Assembly (NCBI GenBank): GCA_916700875.1
Contig: CAKAKS010000067.1
Coordinates: 2,347,409 to 2,411,408 of the forward strand
Source of the DNA: Sebastes aleutianus
Lineage: Eukaryota; Chordata; Actinopteri; Perciformes; Sebastidae
Direction: 5' to 3'
DNA: 64,000 nt
The position numbers and the translations under genes were made by a program. How positions within the stretch are numbered: position 1 is the stretch's first letter; the number at the start of each line of letters is the position of its first letter. The notes under the pieces were generated by a model. That model searched no databases, was not told where the DNA came from, and worked only from the letters and a program-made list of their open reading frames with translations. Shown piece by piece: positions 1 to 11,256 of this stretch.

Positions 1-348
1 GAAAGACATGCTACTATTGAATACATTAAATGTAATTTTTTGATGCCCTCTCCATTGTATTGGGACGGAGAAAGAGGTTTCAGAAACATACTGTATATCT
101 CTGAACCTGGGCAAATAAAAGTAAAGGAAGTATCAGCATGGCTAAATAGCACTAGAGCCAAATGTAAAAAATATTTAGTCAATGACCCTTTAAAACTGAA
201 ACACTGCCTTATTGTGGCTCTAAGAGGAACACAACACACCGAAGCTACAGCACAAGCTGCTTGTTTTCTGGTAGAGCTGATGTGGCTCTGGGACGGCTGG
301 ACGTTTTACACTCCCAGAGTTAAAGGTATGCTGACGACCTTCCTGTGA
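1..348 (+). other. unassigned open reading frame at the window edge
   Basis: The frame is open from the first base to a stop ending at 348, about 115 codons. The predicted peptide has no repeats or low complexity and ends WDGWTFYTPRVKGMLTTFL. An AAAG|GTATGC donor-like site falls at about 325-334. I recognise no family. One open frame of this length is expected by chance in a window this size, and it lies antisense to pard3. A fragment of a transposon or of an exon extending to the left remains possible. Confidence 0.15.
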
Positions 349-1446
349 TCAGTTAAACATTCATGATGTCTAACTGCCTGCAGTGCTGATGCAAGATAGA
401 TGAATGAATGAGAGATGTCAGAGGACACTCCCAACTTGTGAAAAAGGGTTTTATGTAAATTAAGCAGATCAGTATATTTTATATAATTTGGTTCCCACTT
501 CAAACATTCACTATATACTATATTCTGCACTTTATAATAACATCAATAATCTCTAATTACGATCAGACAATAAAACACTTACATTGACAGAAACATACCA
601 TGAGCCACGTTCCATCAAACAAACAAACCTTAAGTAACATTTAGAAGTGATAAAAGTAAACACATTAAAAATAGAAATTCAACTTTTTATCCACTCCAGT
701 TATGGTGATTTTCATCCTGTATTTGTGGGTTTTGCGGTTGAAAAATCCACAAATATGTACATTTTAGAAAAACAGATTTTTACAAACAAAATATTTTGAC
801 CCAAAAGCAATGATACATTCAAATGTCTCTCTTGTGGCGTGTTTAATCAAGCTCAGATATCAGAATAAGGAGGAATTAATTCACCCAAATATGTAAATTA
901 TATTCTGCATAAAAAAGCTCTTGGCTTGAACAAATGGAAATCTTATACATTACCATACTGTTGAGTGATTAACAAATTAATTTAAAGTTTGGAAAATATT
1001 GGACTAGGTACGTATGAATGTCCTGTAGCCAAAGGGGTCACAGATGTTACCCCAGGACAGATACATCTGCATATATTTAAAAAAAGCATCAACTCTTAAA
1101 GGCTCTGAAGACCTGAAGACTCACCTGTGTGGGTGCTCAGAGGCTTTAATACATTGATAAAGAAGAAACATCTGATTTAAATAAAAACAAATTTCAGTTC
1201 AAATACAATGCATGAAAATCACCACATCTGGAGTCAGAGTTTACTCACAGCAGCCCAATAAAAACTAGCAGCAGTCACTGACACAAGATACCTCGTAAAA
1301 TCTCCCACTGCCCCCTCCCTCCTCCCACCGCAAGTCCAAACCACAGCCACTTACCAGCAGTTAGTCGGGCAGACACACCCTGAGCTCGTCTCTCCTCAGG
1401 TCAAAATGAAGGTGAGACACAAGACACACAGAGGGAGGGGGAGAGA
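349..1446. other. unique AT-rich intronic sequence, no gene seen
   Basis: No repeat family or coding signature was recognised. At 1353-1354 the minus strand offers a consensus-like CTG|GTAAGTG donor, about 40 bases beyond an AG preceded by a moderate pyrimidine tract. A 40-bp exon there would shift the pard3 frame, so it is treated as cryptic. Confidence 0.4.
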
Positions 1447-1462
1447 GGGAGGGAGGGAGGGG
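1447..1462 (+). other. G-quadruplex motif
   Basis: Four consecutive G3 or G4 runs are separated by single A residues (GGGAGGGAGGGAGGGG), inside a purine tract at about 1431-1462. Single-base loops are typical of stable parallel quadruplexes. On the pard3 pre-mRNA strand the tract is C/T-rich. Confidence 0.6.
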
Positions 1463-2803
1463 CCATGCTGGAGACTCATAGCAGGGATAGTGATGAGATG
1501 AGGTGGATGTTAGTGGGTGTTAATGAAGGAGACATTGTGACAGTCCTCCCCCCCACACAGCCAGAGAGAAACAACTCCTGTACAGGTTATAAGGTCACAG
1601 TATGTATGTGCACATGTGATATACATTTAAAATGATCTGCACGTTTGTATTGATTTTATGGTAGCAATCATTTTTTAAAATTAATTATTGTTTTATGAAT
1701 GTATAAACCTGTTTACACATAAGCCATCCATTAAAATATACTTATGCATCTCTTATTCACACACACAATTCGTATTTCTATATCTAGAGGACCCTCATTG
1801 ATATAATTCATTCCCTAGCCCCAAAGGGGTTAAGTATTTAGTTTGTACAATGTTTACCCAACCTGGGTAACAGGTATTCACACCTGTTCCCAATAACCAC
1901 ACCTGAAGATGGGGTGAAAAACCTGCCGTCATGGCCTCCCCCCTGGCTGCATCCAATTTTCTCCCCCATCTTTGTCCAAGAGCTTTCTGTCCTAGGTCAA
2001 TGTCGTCTCACATAATTCATAGTTCAAATGGGGGTAATGGCACACTCTCTCCTTAAAGGAACTCATGGTATTGATTTGACACGTGGAACAGGCCGGAAGT
2101 AGTTGCAAACTTGAAAGAGGTGTTCAAATCCTGCCTACTCTTTCACTTTTGTACACATGACCAACTGCTGGGTAATTTGATGGATTGTCAGTTTCAGAAG
2201 GTTACAAAAGTTGTTGGATGCTAACCCAACTTGGATGAAATTCTCTTTACATCCCGACAGCAATCGATAAATCAAATACTCTGTGGCTGTTGCAGGACTG
2301 TAATAAACCCGTCCAATCATTTCATTCGGGCCGAATACCCGTCTGCCTGTCTGTCTACCTGCGTGCACTCATTGCGGAGTCTTCCACAAGCTGCTAGCTT
2401 GACAGCTGTGAGTACTAACCATAGCCATGTTCGTTGTCTAGGTTCGTTATCATAATTGTGGGGGAGTGGCTTTGGAGGGAGGCCTGAAGGGACGGACTGT
2501 CAGTGTTGTTGACTTGGTGACTTTCTCTCTAGATTTAGGGACCTTTGGAGCTACTGCTGTTAGCTACTTTCACTGGAAAAGAGTTGGCAACACTGGGCTG
2601 GGTTTTTTGGTTAGATAATTAAAAACTCTTTCTGGTTTCTTAAGATTACCAACCCTAGCTTTAAACTAAAGCTGAACCTAAAGCTAACCGTAACCCAAAA
2701 GGCCCTTTAAAAAATGTGAGGACTGGACGAAACATCTTCACTGTCAAGGTCTAAAATTGGTCCTCACAAAGATAGACGTACTGTACAACAGTGAACACAC
2801 ATG

Positions 2804-2830
2804 CACGCACGCACGCACGCACGCACGCAC
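2804..2830. repeat. (ACGC)n tetranucleotide microsatellite
   Basis: Nearly seven perfect units of GCAC/ACGC. The surrounding 2.70-3.18 kb includes a GGTCCTCACAAAGATAGA phrase of repeat-like character; the rest of this block is unassigned. Confidence 0.9.
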
Positions 2831-3881
2831 TAATATCTCTCTCAGCAGCAGAGCACCACCTCAAGGTCCAGCCCACACTTGTGCCACAACTCCTTCCGCT
2901 CCTCCGATGTTCATTAGCGGTGTGGGTGCAATAATAGTGTGCGTAGCACAAAGCCAGTCTAATTACTTTTATGGCTGTGCAACGTATTGAGATCCTGGTG
3001 GGAGCACTGTGGACATCAGTTTGTGGGAAGGCCATAAAACGATTACGAGTGCTAAAGAGACACTCCCCTTTAAAGCAAATGAAGCCGGGGGCAATCATCT
3101 CTGGGATTGATTGGCACTGCCTCGCTGCTCGGCTGACAACAAGGACAGGCTGACAACTGAGAGGGAGGGGTGAGCTCCCACACATCCCTTATTCCACGTC
3201 TGAATCGAAAATTGCCCGGAGGTAAATTACAGTCCCAATAATATTTTTCACATGAGGAAAAATCCCTCTAGCAGTTTAGGAGTGTCGAATATTCCTGGGA
3301 ATGTTGGCTCATTTGCCAGAACATGGTGACTGTAGAGGAGAGGGGAGGAATACCCTAAAGGAATCCAGATAATAGCAGCATTAAAATGTTACAGTAAAAT
3401 ACAAGAGGCAATATTATGCCCTTTCTAAACCCCCAACATCAAGTGAATGAACTCCTCTATTCCCATAGTGGTATAAATGAGTGCAATAAAGCAGGCGCGC
3501 TGCTGCCGGGAGAGCGGGCATCAGTCATTCTGATGGAATTAGACCGTGCTACCCACAATCCTCCCCTGCTCCCAAAACTACGGTGAAAAAGCAGAAGAGG
3601 GCTCCCAACGCAAAATAAAGAGATGTTATACTGATGAAAGTCATGTTGCTAAATAGGGACGGCTAAGAAAACAGCTTGTGTTGAAAATGGATAATTGGGC
3701 CAATCAAGCGCAGAGGGTGAAAACTGTAGGACAGATTCAACTAGACTTCACTGGAGGTGTGATATAAAGAGGTGAGCCTGAGCTTGAGTGTCCAAGTCTG
3801 ACTGGAAGGTGCACAACAACATCATTAGTGCTTCCATTGGTGGTTCGGAGATATCGGTCCAATTGGTATGACATTAACAGG

Positions 3882-4791
3882 CAGAGGTGTGGACTCGAGT
3901 CACACAAATTGGACTTGAGTCACAAATTTGATGACTTCAGACTCGACTTGACAAAATTAAAAAAAGACTAAGAACTAACGTTACGTTAATGAGTGCCAGT
4001 AGGAAAAACAAAATGATCAAAGACAATTTTGTTCACATACAAAAAACTATGCGGTGGTCAACCCTTGTCAGTCTTGACTTGGGACTTGTCAGTCTTGACT
4101 TGGGACTAGCATGTCTTGACTTGGGACTTGTCAGTCTTGACTTGGGACAAGCATGTCTTGACTTGAGACTTGTCAGTCTTGACTTGGGACTAGCCTGACT
4201 TGACTTGGGTCTCGTCAGTCTTGACTTGGGACTTGAATGGGACTAGCCTGTCTTGACTTGGGACTTAACTTGGGTATGGTCAGTCTTGACTTGAGTCTTG
4301 ACTTGGGTATTATCAGTCTTGACTTGGGACTAGCCTGTCTTGGGTCTTGTCAGTCTTGACTTGGGACTTGATTTGGGTCTTGTCTGTCTTGACTTGGGAA
4401 TGGACTTGGGACTAGCCTGTCTTGATTTGGGTCTTGTCTGTCTTGACTTTGGACTGGACTTGGGACTTGATTTGGGTCTCGTCTGTCTTGACCTGGGACT
4501 GGACTTGGGACTAGCCTGTCTTGATTTGGGTCTTGTCTGTCTTGACTTGGGACTGGACTTGGGACTAGCCTGTCTTGACTTGGGTTTTGTCAGTCTTCAC
4601 TTGGGACTTGACTTGGGTCTTGACTTGGGTCTTGTCAGTCTTGGCTTTGGACTTGGGTCTTTTCAGTGTTGACTTGGGACTTGACTCGGGACTAGCCCTT
4701 CTTGACCTGGGAATTGACTTGAGACTTGAGTGCAAAGACTTACTTGAGGTTTACTTGTGACTTGAAAAACAATGACTTGTTCCCACCTCTG
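3882..4791. mobile_element. hAT-type nonautonomous element (MITE) with internal minisatellite
   Basis: The element begins CAGAGGTGTGGAC and ends with the inverted GTTCCCACCTCTG, a typical hAT CAGAGGTGG-type terminus. The flanks are TTAACAGG (3874-3881) and CTAACAGG (4792-4799), an 8-bp target duplication with one mismatch. The ends also share GAGTCACA/TGTGACTTG subterminal sequence. No transposase is encoded. The interior is almost entirely tandem repeats of GACTTGGGACTTG-type units. Confidence 0.8.
4060..4735 (+). repeat. minisatellite, about 21-bp unit (TTGACTTGGGACTTGTCAGTC type)
   Basis: Dozens of imperfect units alternate GTCAGTC/GCCTGTC/GTCTGTC linkers around GACTTGGGACT. Longer composite units (two or three linkers plus CTTGGGACTGGACTTGG) recur toward the right, showing higher-order expansion. 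Open frames across it (LDLGLVSLDLGL-type peptides) are products of the repeat, not genes. Confidence 0.9.
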
Positions 4792-4841
4792 CTAACAGGG
4801 TTCTGTATTGAATTCCCACTGAGTGAATTCTGAATGGATTA

Positions 4842-5062
4842 TGGCTGCAACTCATGATTGTTTCTAATATGAATTGAATCAGATTTTAGGTGAACCAATT
4901 AATCGTTCAGTCTAGAATCACAATTTCTGGGAATCCAACCTGATGTCTTCACCTTACTTGTTTTGTTTAACCAACAGCAAAAAAAATCAGAGATATTCCA
5001 TTTACAATGATATAAAACACAAAAAATGATAATCAAATGGATAATGCATTACTTCATTATGG
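4842..5062 (+). mobile_element. eroded GGCTGCAAC-type hAT element fragment
   Basis: It starts ATGGCTGCAACTCATGATTGTTTCTAAT and continues through degenerate AATTAATCG and GGGAATCC..TGATGTCTTCA segments. These resemble the teleost family whose consensus begins AGGGCTGCAACTAACGATT. It is strongly diverged, and boundaries are approximate. Confidence 0.45.
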
Positions 5063-6460
5063 ATCAAACGAAATAATAATTTCAGCACTCCTCTGTAAAC
5101 CTATTAAAGATCTATTTGATTTATTTGACATTTGCTTGCATCATAACCAGTCTTCTGCCTTATAAAAAGCAGCATATGAATGTCAGCAGCATCTCATGTG
5201 CAGAGCTGTCGGTACAGTCTCTGCCAGGACTGTAAGTGGGGCAGTTGTAGGTGAATTAAGAAAAAGGACACAGGCTCCTTGAGGTTTGCAGCACATCACT
5301 GAGGTGAAGCAACAAAATGTAATATATGCATGGGGGGAGGTAATTGAATTTCAAAGACACATTCTCCTGTTTTCCATACGGCCCACCAGTATGGCCAGGG
5401 CATGAGTCTAATAACATGCAATTACCATGGCAGGCCTGAGTGTGAGCTGCACTCTGACAAGTAAAAGGGCTTTAAAAAAGACCATTAGAGGGTTCCTCAG
5501 ACTGAAACCACTGTGGAACCACAGATGGTTCCTGGTAGATCCTCCAGTTAAAGCAGCTGAACACTTTGTTTGAAATATAAACTATTTATCTATGGCATTA
5601 AATATATGGGAGTAAATACATAAGCATAAATGGAAACTCAATACTTTTTGTTACCGACTTTCTTAGCATTAAAAATGGTCAAGTACCAAATGTTAGAATT
5701 GAAATATTGGTCAGATTTGCAGACTTGTTTAATTATTCTTTGGTAAGACAGCTTCTGATTTAAATCACAATTTTACACAATCTTATTTAGGCAACGTTCT
5801 TTTATGGCTGCTTGTGCTTAGACAACATTTAACATTTGAAAAAAATGCTGTGTAGAAACATGGCTAGGTCCTGATCAAACAAAGCATCTTTTTATTGTTG
5901 CTATGCAACCAGCGTATGAGTGCTAACGTTAGCTTAACACAAACCATGCACTGTACCTAAGAGTCAATGGTACAAGTTTAAATCAATGAAAACAACTTTC
6001 AATCTCAAGTACTGCACTTCTGTTTTCTCTTCAGATCAGGGTATCTACGGTTGGTAAAGTCATACAGTTCTGGATATCCAGCAAAGTTCACCACAATGAG
6101 AAAAAACTAATGAAGTTTTTTGAGTTTTTTCAACTCAAGGCATTCAGGACGCTCCTGTAAAAACACGAAATGCGCAGAGCGAAAAATAAATGTGAGACGG
6201 GCCTTATAATCCTCAAAGTGAGGTATTGTTTTGCGTCGGAACCAAACCTCAGGTATCTCATAGACACTAGTATAGAAATATTTTCGACCGATACTCTGGT
6301 TAAAGACCGCTTGTTAAACTGCTTAGCAACCAGAACAAACCATCCAATACTTGGTAGGTGGATATTTCCGACATCAGCTTTTTTACAGTCCTGCCCACTT
6401 CAAACCGGTGAGAAAGGCGCAGTCAAAAGAACAAATGTAGAAATATCTGTAATAAATAAA
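5063..6460. other. unique intronic sequence, no gene seen
   Basis: AT-rich sequence with scattered TTTGAA/ATTTGA and no recognised repeat or coding signature. The open frame that begins at 6170 runs into the repeat starting at 6461 and has no family resemblance. Confidence 0.4.
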
Positions 6461-6822
6461 CTAGAATTACCGCCTCATAGCTGTATGCCTCCGCCAACAA
6501 GTTGCAGTTTACATCCACGTCTGTCCAAAATGTCATCGCTTCATCATTTTATCCTGTTAGACATTTGTCTGAAATTTTCATAATTAGCATGTAAAGTCTT
6601 GAGTTATGGCCAAAAGCGTGTTTTGTGAGGTCACAGTGACCTTGACTTTTGACCACCAAATTCTAATCAGTTCATCCTTGAGTCCAAGTGGACGTTTGTG
6701 CCAAATTTGAAAAAAAAAAAAAAACGCACAAGGCGTTCCTGAGATATCATGTTCATGAGAATTGGACGGACGAAGATGGACGGACAACCTGAAAACATAA
6801 TACTGCGGCGCGGAGGCGTAAA
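6461..6822 (+). repeat. dispersed repeat carrying an oestrogen response element, copy 1
   Basis: It runs from CTAGAATTACCGCCTC to GCGGCGCGGAGGCGTA and aligns along its length with 27768-28129. Shared phrases include TGTCCAAAATGTCATC, GTTATGGCCAAAA, CAGTTCATCCTTGAGTCCAA and TTCCTGAGATATCATG. The ends are loosely inverted (TATGCCTCCGCC against GGCGGCG-type), suggesting a nonautonomous DNA element. There is no coding capacity. Class is uncertain. Confidence 0.7.
6628..6642. promoter_or_regulatory. perfect palindromic ERE motif AGGTCACAGTGACCT
   Basis: Two AGGTCA half-sites inverted with a 3-base spacer, identical to the classical vitellogenin-type oestrogen response element. It is followed by TTGACTTTTGACC, a decayed direct repeat of half-sites. 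Binding is not shown. Confidence 0.7.
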
Positions 6823-8658
6823 AACCCAGTGTGGTTCTAACTTTGGCAAATAATAATGAGTTTACTATACAGTACGAAGGACCCCATTGCATGCAGTAAG
6901 AGGCTGATTTCCACAAATTCATGTGAACATATTCATTCGGTAAAGAGCCCTAAAATGTTCAGAGTCTCTCTTTGGAAGCCGGGGGAATCCTTAACTTTTA
7001 GAGTGTGGGATACTCAATACTGAATTTTCATGGGAAACGGAGACTTGCGACAATAGCGAGTGCGCCGCAGTTGATGTAAACGAACATAATGCTGCAGTAT
7101 TGTTGAGCTCCTTAATTGAGAGCACGCTCAGTTGTTTAGAGACAAAGGGAGAGGTGACCTGCGCTCTTCTTTCCCACACTGTCCTGCTTTTTGCCGTACA
7201 ATGCCAGCTGGAATGTGCAGCCAGTCTGTCGAGGCCCATTATAATGCACTACTACTCTGGTTAATACTGCCGAATGCAAAACAAAACTAAAACATCTTTA
7301 TTGGATTTATCAGCTAGAAAAAAGAAAAGCCAGAGCACAGGTGATTTGATTTGTGAGCTCTCACTTTATCATTTCAATTAAAAATCATAGGACCAAATTC
7401 TCCCATTGCACACCAAAGCTACAGTGGGAAATGGTAGTGTAGACACCAGCAGTAAAAAGAGTTCATACAGAAATATACAAAAACACAACAGTGTGTGCAA
7501 AATTACCTTGTATAGAGAAAAACAACCAACAAGGACGATTACATGTTGTAAAGGATGTAATTTACAACACACCAGGCATCTAGTTTGGGACAACACACAT
7601 TTGTGCCACTTATTACCGCAGCATATATGAATAATAATAATAATAATAATATGTATTGTGACATAATGTGTTTGCATTAGAATATGGTGTGATAGAATGT
7701 GTGTGAAGTCAACAAAAATGTGTGCTGTCCCAAACTAGATGAAGTAATGTTGTGAAAAAGACTCCTTTGGTGTGTAGAACAATAATATAATACACATTAC
7801 ACAGAGATGCTACCAATTAGAAAAATGTAGTAAAATCTTCAAGATTTAAAATTCGCTACAGCTGACTGTTCATATTACCATAATTTGTTATTCAAAACAA
7901 TGTAAAACCAAGTACACTTGAGTTGCGGTGCAAGGAAGCAGGGAGGACTAAAATAAATACTAAAAAATATGACAAGTGATTTCATCACCCAGAAAACTTT
8001 GAAGGCATTCAGGTTTTTGTTCGCTTGTTATTACCCCATGTTGCTTCAGAATGCTCTAATTATCCCTCCTCTTAGCCAGTGAAGCTTTGAATTAAATAAA
8101 TGCCGGTTAAAATGTACACAATGCTACCTTGAAAACTGTAAAAAAGGCACAGTTAAAAAACAAAGGGTTTACAGATGAGACCCCCTGTACACAGAAACAA
8201 GGTGAAGACAAACCCAAGTCCGTGAGGTGGTGGGCGGTGTGGATGACTGACAGACAGAGACGGGGACGATGGATGAGTAGAGTGGGGTTGTGACAGGTGG
8301 GTGGGGGTTAGTGATGGTTGCGTCTGGAGGTGTGCAAACTCCTGCATGCAGGCGGTTGAACATTTGAGGGTAAGGGGGTGTTAGCGTTAGAACAATTAGC
8401 CAGGAAGGCCCATGGAGGTTAATGGTAATCCTAGTGGGGACAGGGTGATGTCATCAGTCTTGTTCATAGTGGGGTTAGTGATGGTTAGCACCATACTCCA
8501 GTTAGCCACAGCTGGTGCTGTTAGCGTTCTCCTCAGACTAGCATGTGCAGAGTCTTGGTCTGGTAGAGGTCGTTTCTTGACATTAAACAGTCTTACAGTC
8601 ATCTTCTCCGGCCGGCAGTGGATTTCAGTTACAGGTTCCCATCATTTCAGACACTCAC

Positions 8659-8782
8659 CCAGGGCTGCTCGAAGCTGTAGGTCCTCCTGCGGTCGTCGGG
8701 GTCGTCCGGGACGGTCTGGGCCTGCTGGAACTCCTGCCTCAGCCTCTGTATCCGGTCATGGTTGCTAGGGGCTAGCCGGTTA
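8659..8782 (-). CDS. pard3: pard3 (PAR-3 polarity scaffold), one internal C-terminal coding exon
   Basis: PAR-3 is the scaffold that assembles the PAR6-aPKC polarity complex at the apical/junctional cortex. This exon encodes part of the C-terminal region, beyond the PDZ domains and the aPKC-binding segment. Read on the minus strand, it has one base finishing a split codon and then 41 codons. They include NHDRIQRLRQEFQQA (a basic, coiled-coil-like heptad stretch) and RRRTYSFEQPW, both of which I recognise from vertebrate PARD3. The exon is bounded by an AG acceptor (plus-strand CT at 8783-8784) behind a long pyrimidine tract and by a GTGAGT donor (plus-strand 8653-8658). It enters in phase 2 and leaves in phase 0. 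The linker between QQA and DRRR reads QTVPDDPD; as I remember the mammalian protein, it is one residue shorter there and different. PARD3B is the main alternative and is less likely given the RRRTYSFEQPW match. Start and stop codons lie outside the window. Confidence 0.93.
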
Positions 8783-8835
8783 CTATGGAGAGAGGAGAGA
8801 GAGAGAGAAAAGAGGTGGGAAAGATTGATGAGTGT
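8783..8835 (-). promoter_or_regulatory. pard3: 3' splice-site region (pyrimidine tract and AG) of the pard3 exon
   Basis: On the minus strand about 30 bases of nearly pure C/T, mostly CT dinucleotides, lead directly to CCATAG at the exon boundary. This is a strong mammalian/teleost-type acceptor and supports the exon start independently of the protein match. Confidence 0.85.
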
Positions 8836-9305
8836 GAGAGGTCCATTGTGAACAAGTGACCTGGTTCCAGCGGAAATGGCCCGCAGGATGAAGTTCTTTA
8901 AAGTCCAACGTGCTTTGTCTATGAATTGATCAAATGCACTGTTGACACTGGAAAAGCAACCCAGATACGTTGAAGCCAGATAAAAACGTGATAAGTAACG
9001 GCAGAGCCCAGAGCGGGCTCACAGCGGAGCCAACAGCAGTATGAATCAAACTAATGTGCCTCTGATGTATTATTCATCACAATGAACAAAGACTAGTGGT
9101 GAACGGTGAGCAGTACCACAACACGCACCCCCCCCCTCCTCCCGGCCTCATATCATTCAACTACCACACTGCTATTGTGTGTTGCAGCCCTGCGGTGCTT
9201 ACATCAAACAATGCTGCCTTCAGTGTAACTCTCTCATGGTACACTGAACAAAACCCGCTCCATAGCTGGTCACTCACAACTATCTGGTCAACAACTCCAA
9301 CTATG

Positions 9306-9970
9306 AGCCCTTTTACACCTGCCGTGAAAATGTGTCTCGTATCCAGAGTGTATCTAGATATGATTTGACCTGATTACATTTACACCTGCTATTAAATATG
9401 TGTCTCAAGTGTCCACGTTGAGATCTGATTTCTTTCTCTGAAAGGGCTGAGAGGAAAGCTGCATTACGCACGGGCTTGTAGCCGGCACTGCTGGAGAGGC
9501 GGTGCGTAATGCACGGACACACCAGCCTCAAAACGCAGCCATCTAGGGGGAGAGGGCCCGCAAACGTGATTTTGAGGTACGTCTACACTCGGACAACACA
9601 GAGGGATGAGGAGAGGAGACGATGAGTGCAGACAGAGCACACACACAACCGGCCAAAGCTTTGAATATTCGCTGTTCACTACTACCAAAGCTCCGGAGCC
9701 CGAAAATGGTACTCGGAGCAGCCCTAACATTACAAATTTCTGCCCACATAGTTTTTATATGTGAATTGAAAATGCAATAGCATTTACACTAGTGTTCAAT
9801 GTGGTCACAATGCGTCCCTGACCACCTCCGGGGGTGGTTTGGCCAATCGGATCTTAATCCGTCCTCAATGTGTTTTGGGTGCATTAAGACCTGTACTTTC
9901 ATGTGGTCAAGCACTATCCGATCGCAATCCGATCACCCAAAACACATTTTAATGCATAAGCTGTAAAGGG
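9306..9970. mobile_element. probable nonautonomous inverted-repeat element
   Basis: The left end CCCTTTTACACCTGC and the right end GCTGTAAAGGG are inverted with mismatches. The interior has GTGTCTCGTATCC..GTGTATCT and paired CAATCCGATC/CCAATCGGATC phrases. No target duplication could be confirmed and no coding sequence is present. Confidence 0.45.
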
Positions 9971-10737
9971 AGTCTGTATTAGATGTTATGGGGTTTAAAA
10001 TGTTCATTGATTAAATTAAACTAAACTAACTAAAAGTTGGGTTTTTCTTTTCCGTATTGCAAAATAATTTCAGGTATTCCAACGGTAAAAAAAAACTGAC
10101 GGTGTAACTTGGGCATTAAAGTATGTAAATCAGAGCTCCAGCAGATAAATATAAATATCTGGTTGTCTTAGTAACTGTTGTATTTGCAACTCTACAGACA
10201 GATTTTTGTCTTAGTTTTGAATGTTGAGCCATTTTAGACTTCAAACTTAACTGAACCTCAGAGAGTTCACACTTTATACATCATATGTTTTCATAGTTGA
10301 CATCCATCCAGCTTAGTATAGGTTTCTTTTGTTATTTTAAGGGATCTTAAGGAGAGGAGACATCAAACAAGTTTTTTCTCTAACAGAAGTTTCAGATGGC
10401 CCCTGAGCTCATAAAGGGAGAGAAATATAGGACTTACGTATAAAGGAGAAGACAGGTTAGTGTTAAATATATGCAGCCTCCTACAGAGGAAAGTAATTAA
10501 CACATTTTCCCTCTCAAACAGTGTGTGTGAATAGAAGTGTCAGGGTTCGGTGAATGAACGGCCAGCGGGGGAGCGATGACTCCGAGCTCGACTTTTCAAC
10601 TTTCTAACTCCGCCAGGAAATTCCTGGAGACTTTCTTATCTGTAAGACTCAAAAAAGGTCAAACCTGCAACTCTTTCCAGTCGCAAAGCTCCCCTTAGTT
10701 TAGTTTTGCAAAAAATGTTTTTGCTTAGAAATATTTT
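9971..10737. other. unique intronic sequence, no gene seen
   Basis: AT-rich with no recognised repeat family and no coding signature. Confidence 0.4.
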
Positions 10738-11256
10738 AAAGGGGACATATCATGCTCATTTTCTGGTTTATACTTGTATTTTGTGTTTCTACTAGAGCAT
10801 GTTTACATGCTGTAATGTTCAAACAACACATTATCTTTCTTATACTGTCTGCCTGAATATACCTGTATTTACCCTCTGTCTGAAATGCTCCGTTTTAGCG
10901 CATTTCAACGGAATTGCAACGGAATTGCATTGCTGGGCAACAGTTTGGGTCCATGTTTACTTCCTGTCAGCTGATGTAATTTACATACACTGCAACAGGA
11001 AATAAACTGGGACACATTTATAATGTTTACGTTTAAAACTGGGAAATTGTCTAAATATTGTAGATTTGTGACATCACAAATGTAAAGAAATCCTGACGGC
11101 TTGTTTCAAACGCACAGTATCTGAATACGGGCTGTGTGTTTATCTGTGGATTGAGCGTTTTGATACTTTCACAGTATTTATATTATCACTTAAACCTGAA
11201 TTATAATATAAAATACATGAAAATCTCACTTTTTACAATATGAGAGCTTTAAGGTC
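10738..11256 (+). mobile_element. TTAAAGG-ended nonautonomous element, full-length copy
   Basis: The left end TTTAAAGGGGACATATCATGC and the right end ACAATATGAGAGCTTTAAGG are imperfect inverted repeats. Subterminal CTCATTTTC faces GAAAATCTCACTTTTT. The second half aligns with 33560-33919, which shares GTAGATTTGTGACATCACAAATG, CGGCTTGTTTCAAACGCA and GATACTTTCACAGTAT. No coding capacity. Confidence 0.65.

Larger units (their letters stand above)
1..8658 (-). other. pard3: presumed pard3 intron downstream of the exon
   Basis: Starting from the GTGAGT donor, no further coding sequence recognisable as the remaining PAR-3 C-terminus appears on the minus strand before the window edge, so the last exons probably lie outside. 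The block holds a hAT MITE, an ERE-bearing repeat, simple repeats and otherwise unremarkable AT-rich sequence. That the whole block is a single intron is inferred from the absence of exons. Confidence 0.7.
6823..9305. other. intronic sequence around the pard3 exon, no other gene seen
   Basis: Apart from the exon and a short (AAT)n tract at 7630-7652, I see no family. 8230-8480 is G-rich on the plus strand, with several TAGTGATGGTTA/TGGGGTTAGTG-like echoes, and may be an old repeat. A 10-base C run lies near 9129-9138. Confidence 0.4.

Noticed and set aside
3989..4760. Long LDLGLVSLDLGL-type open frames
   Set aside because: They are translations of a 21-bp minisatellite, whose unit is divisible by three and lacks stops in two frames.
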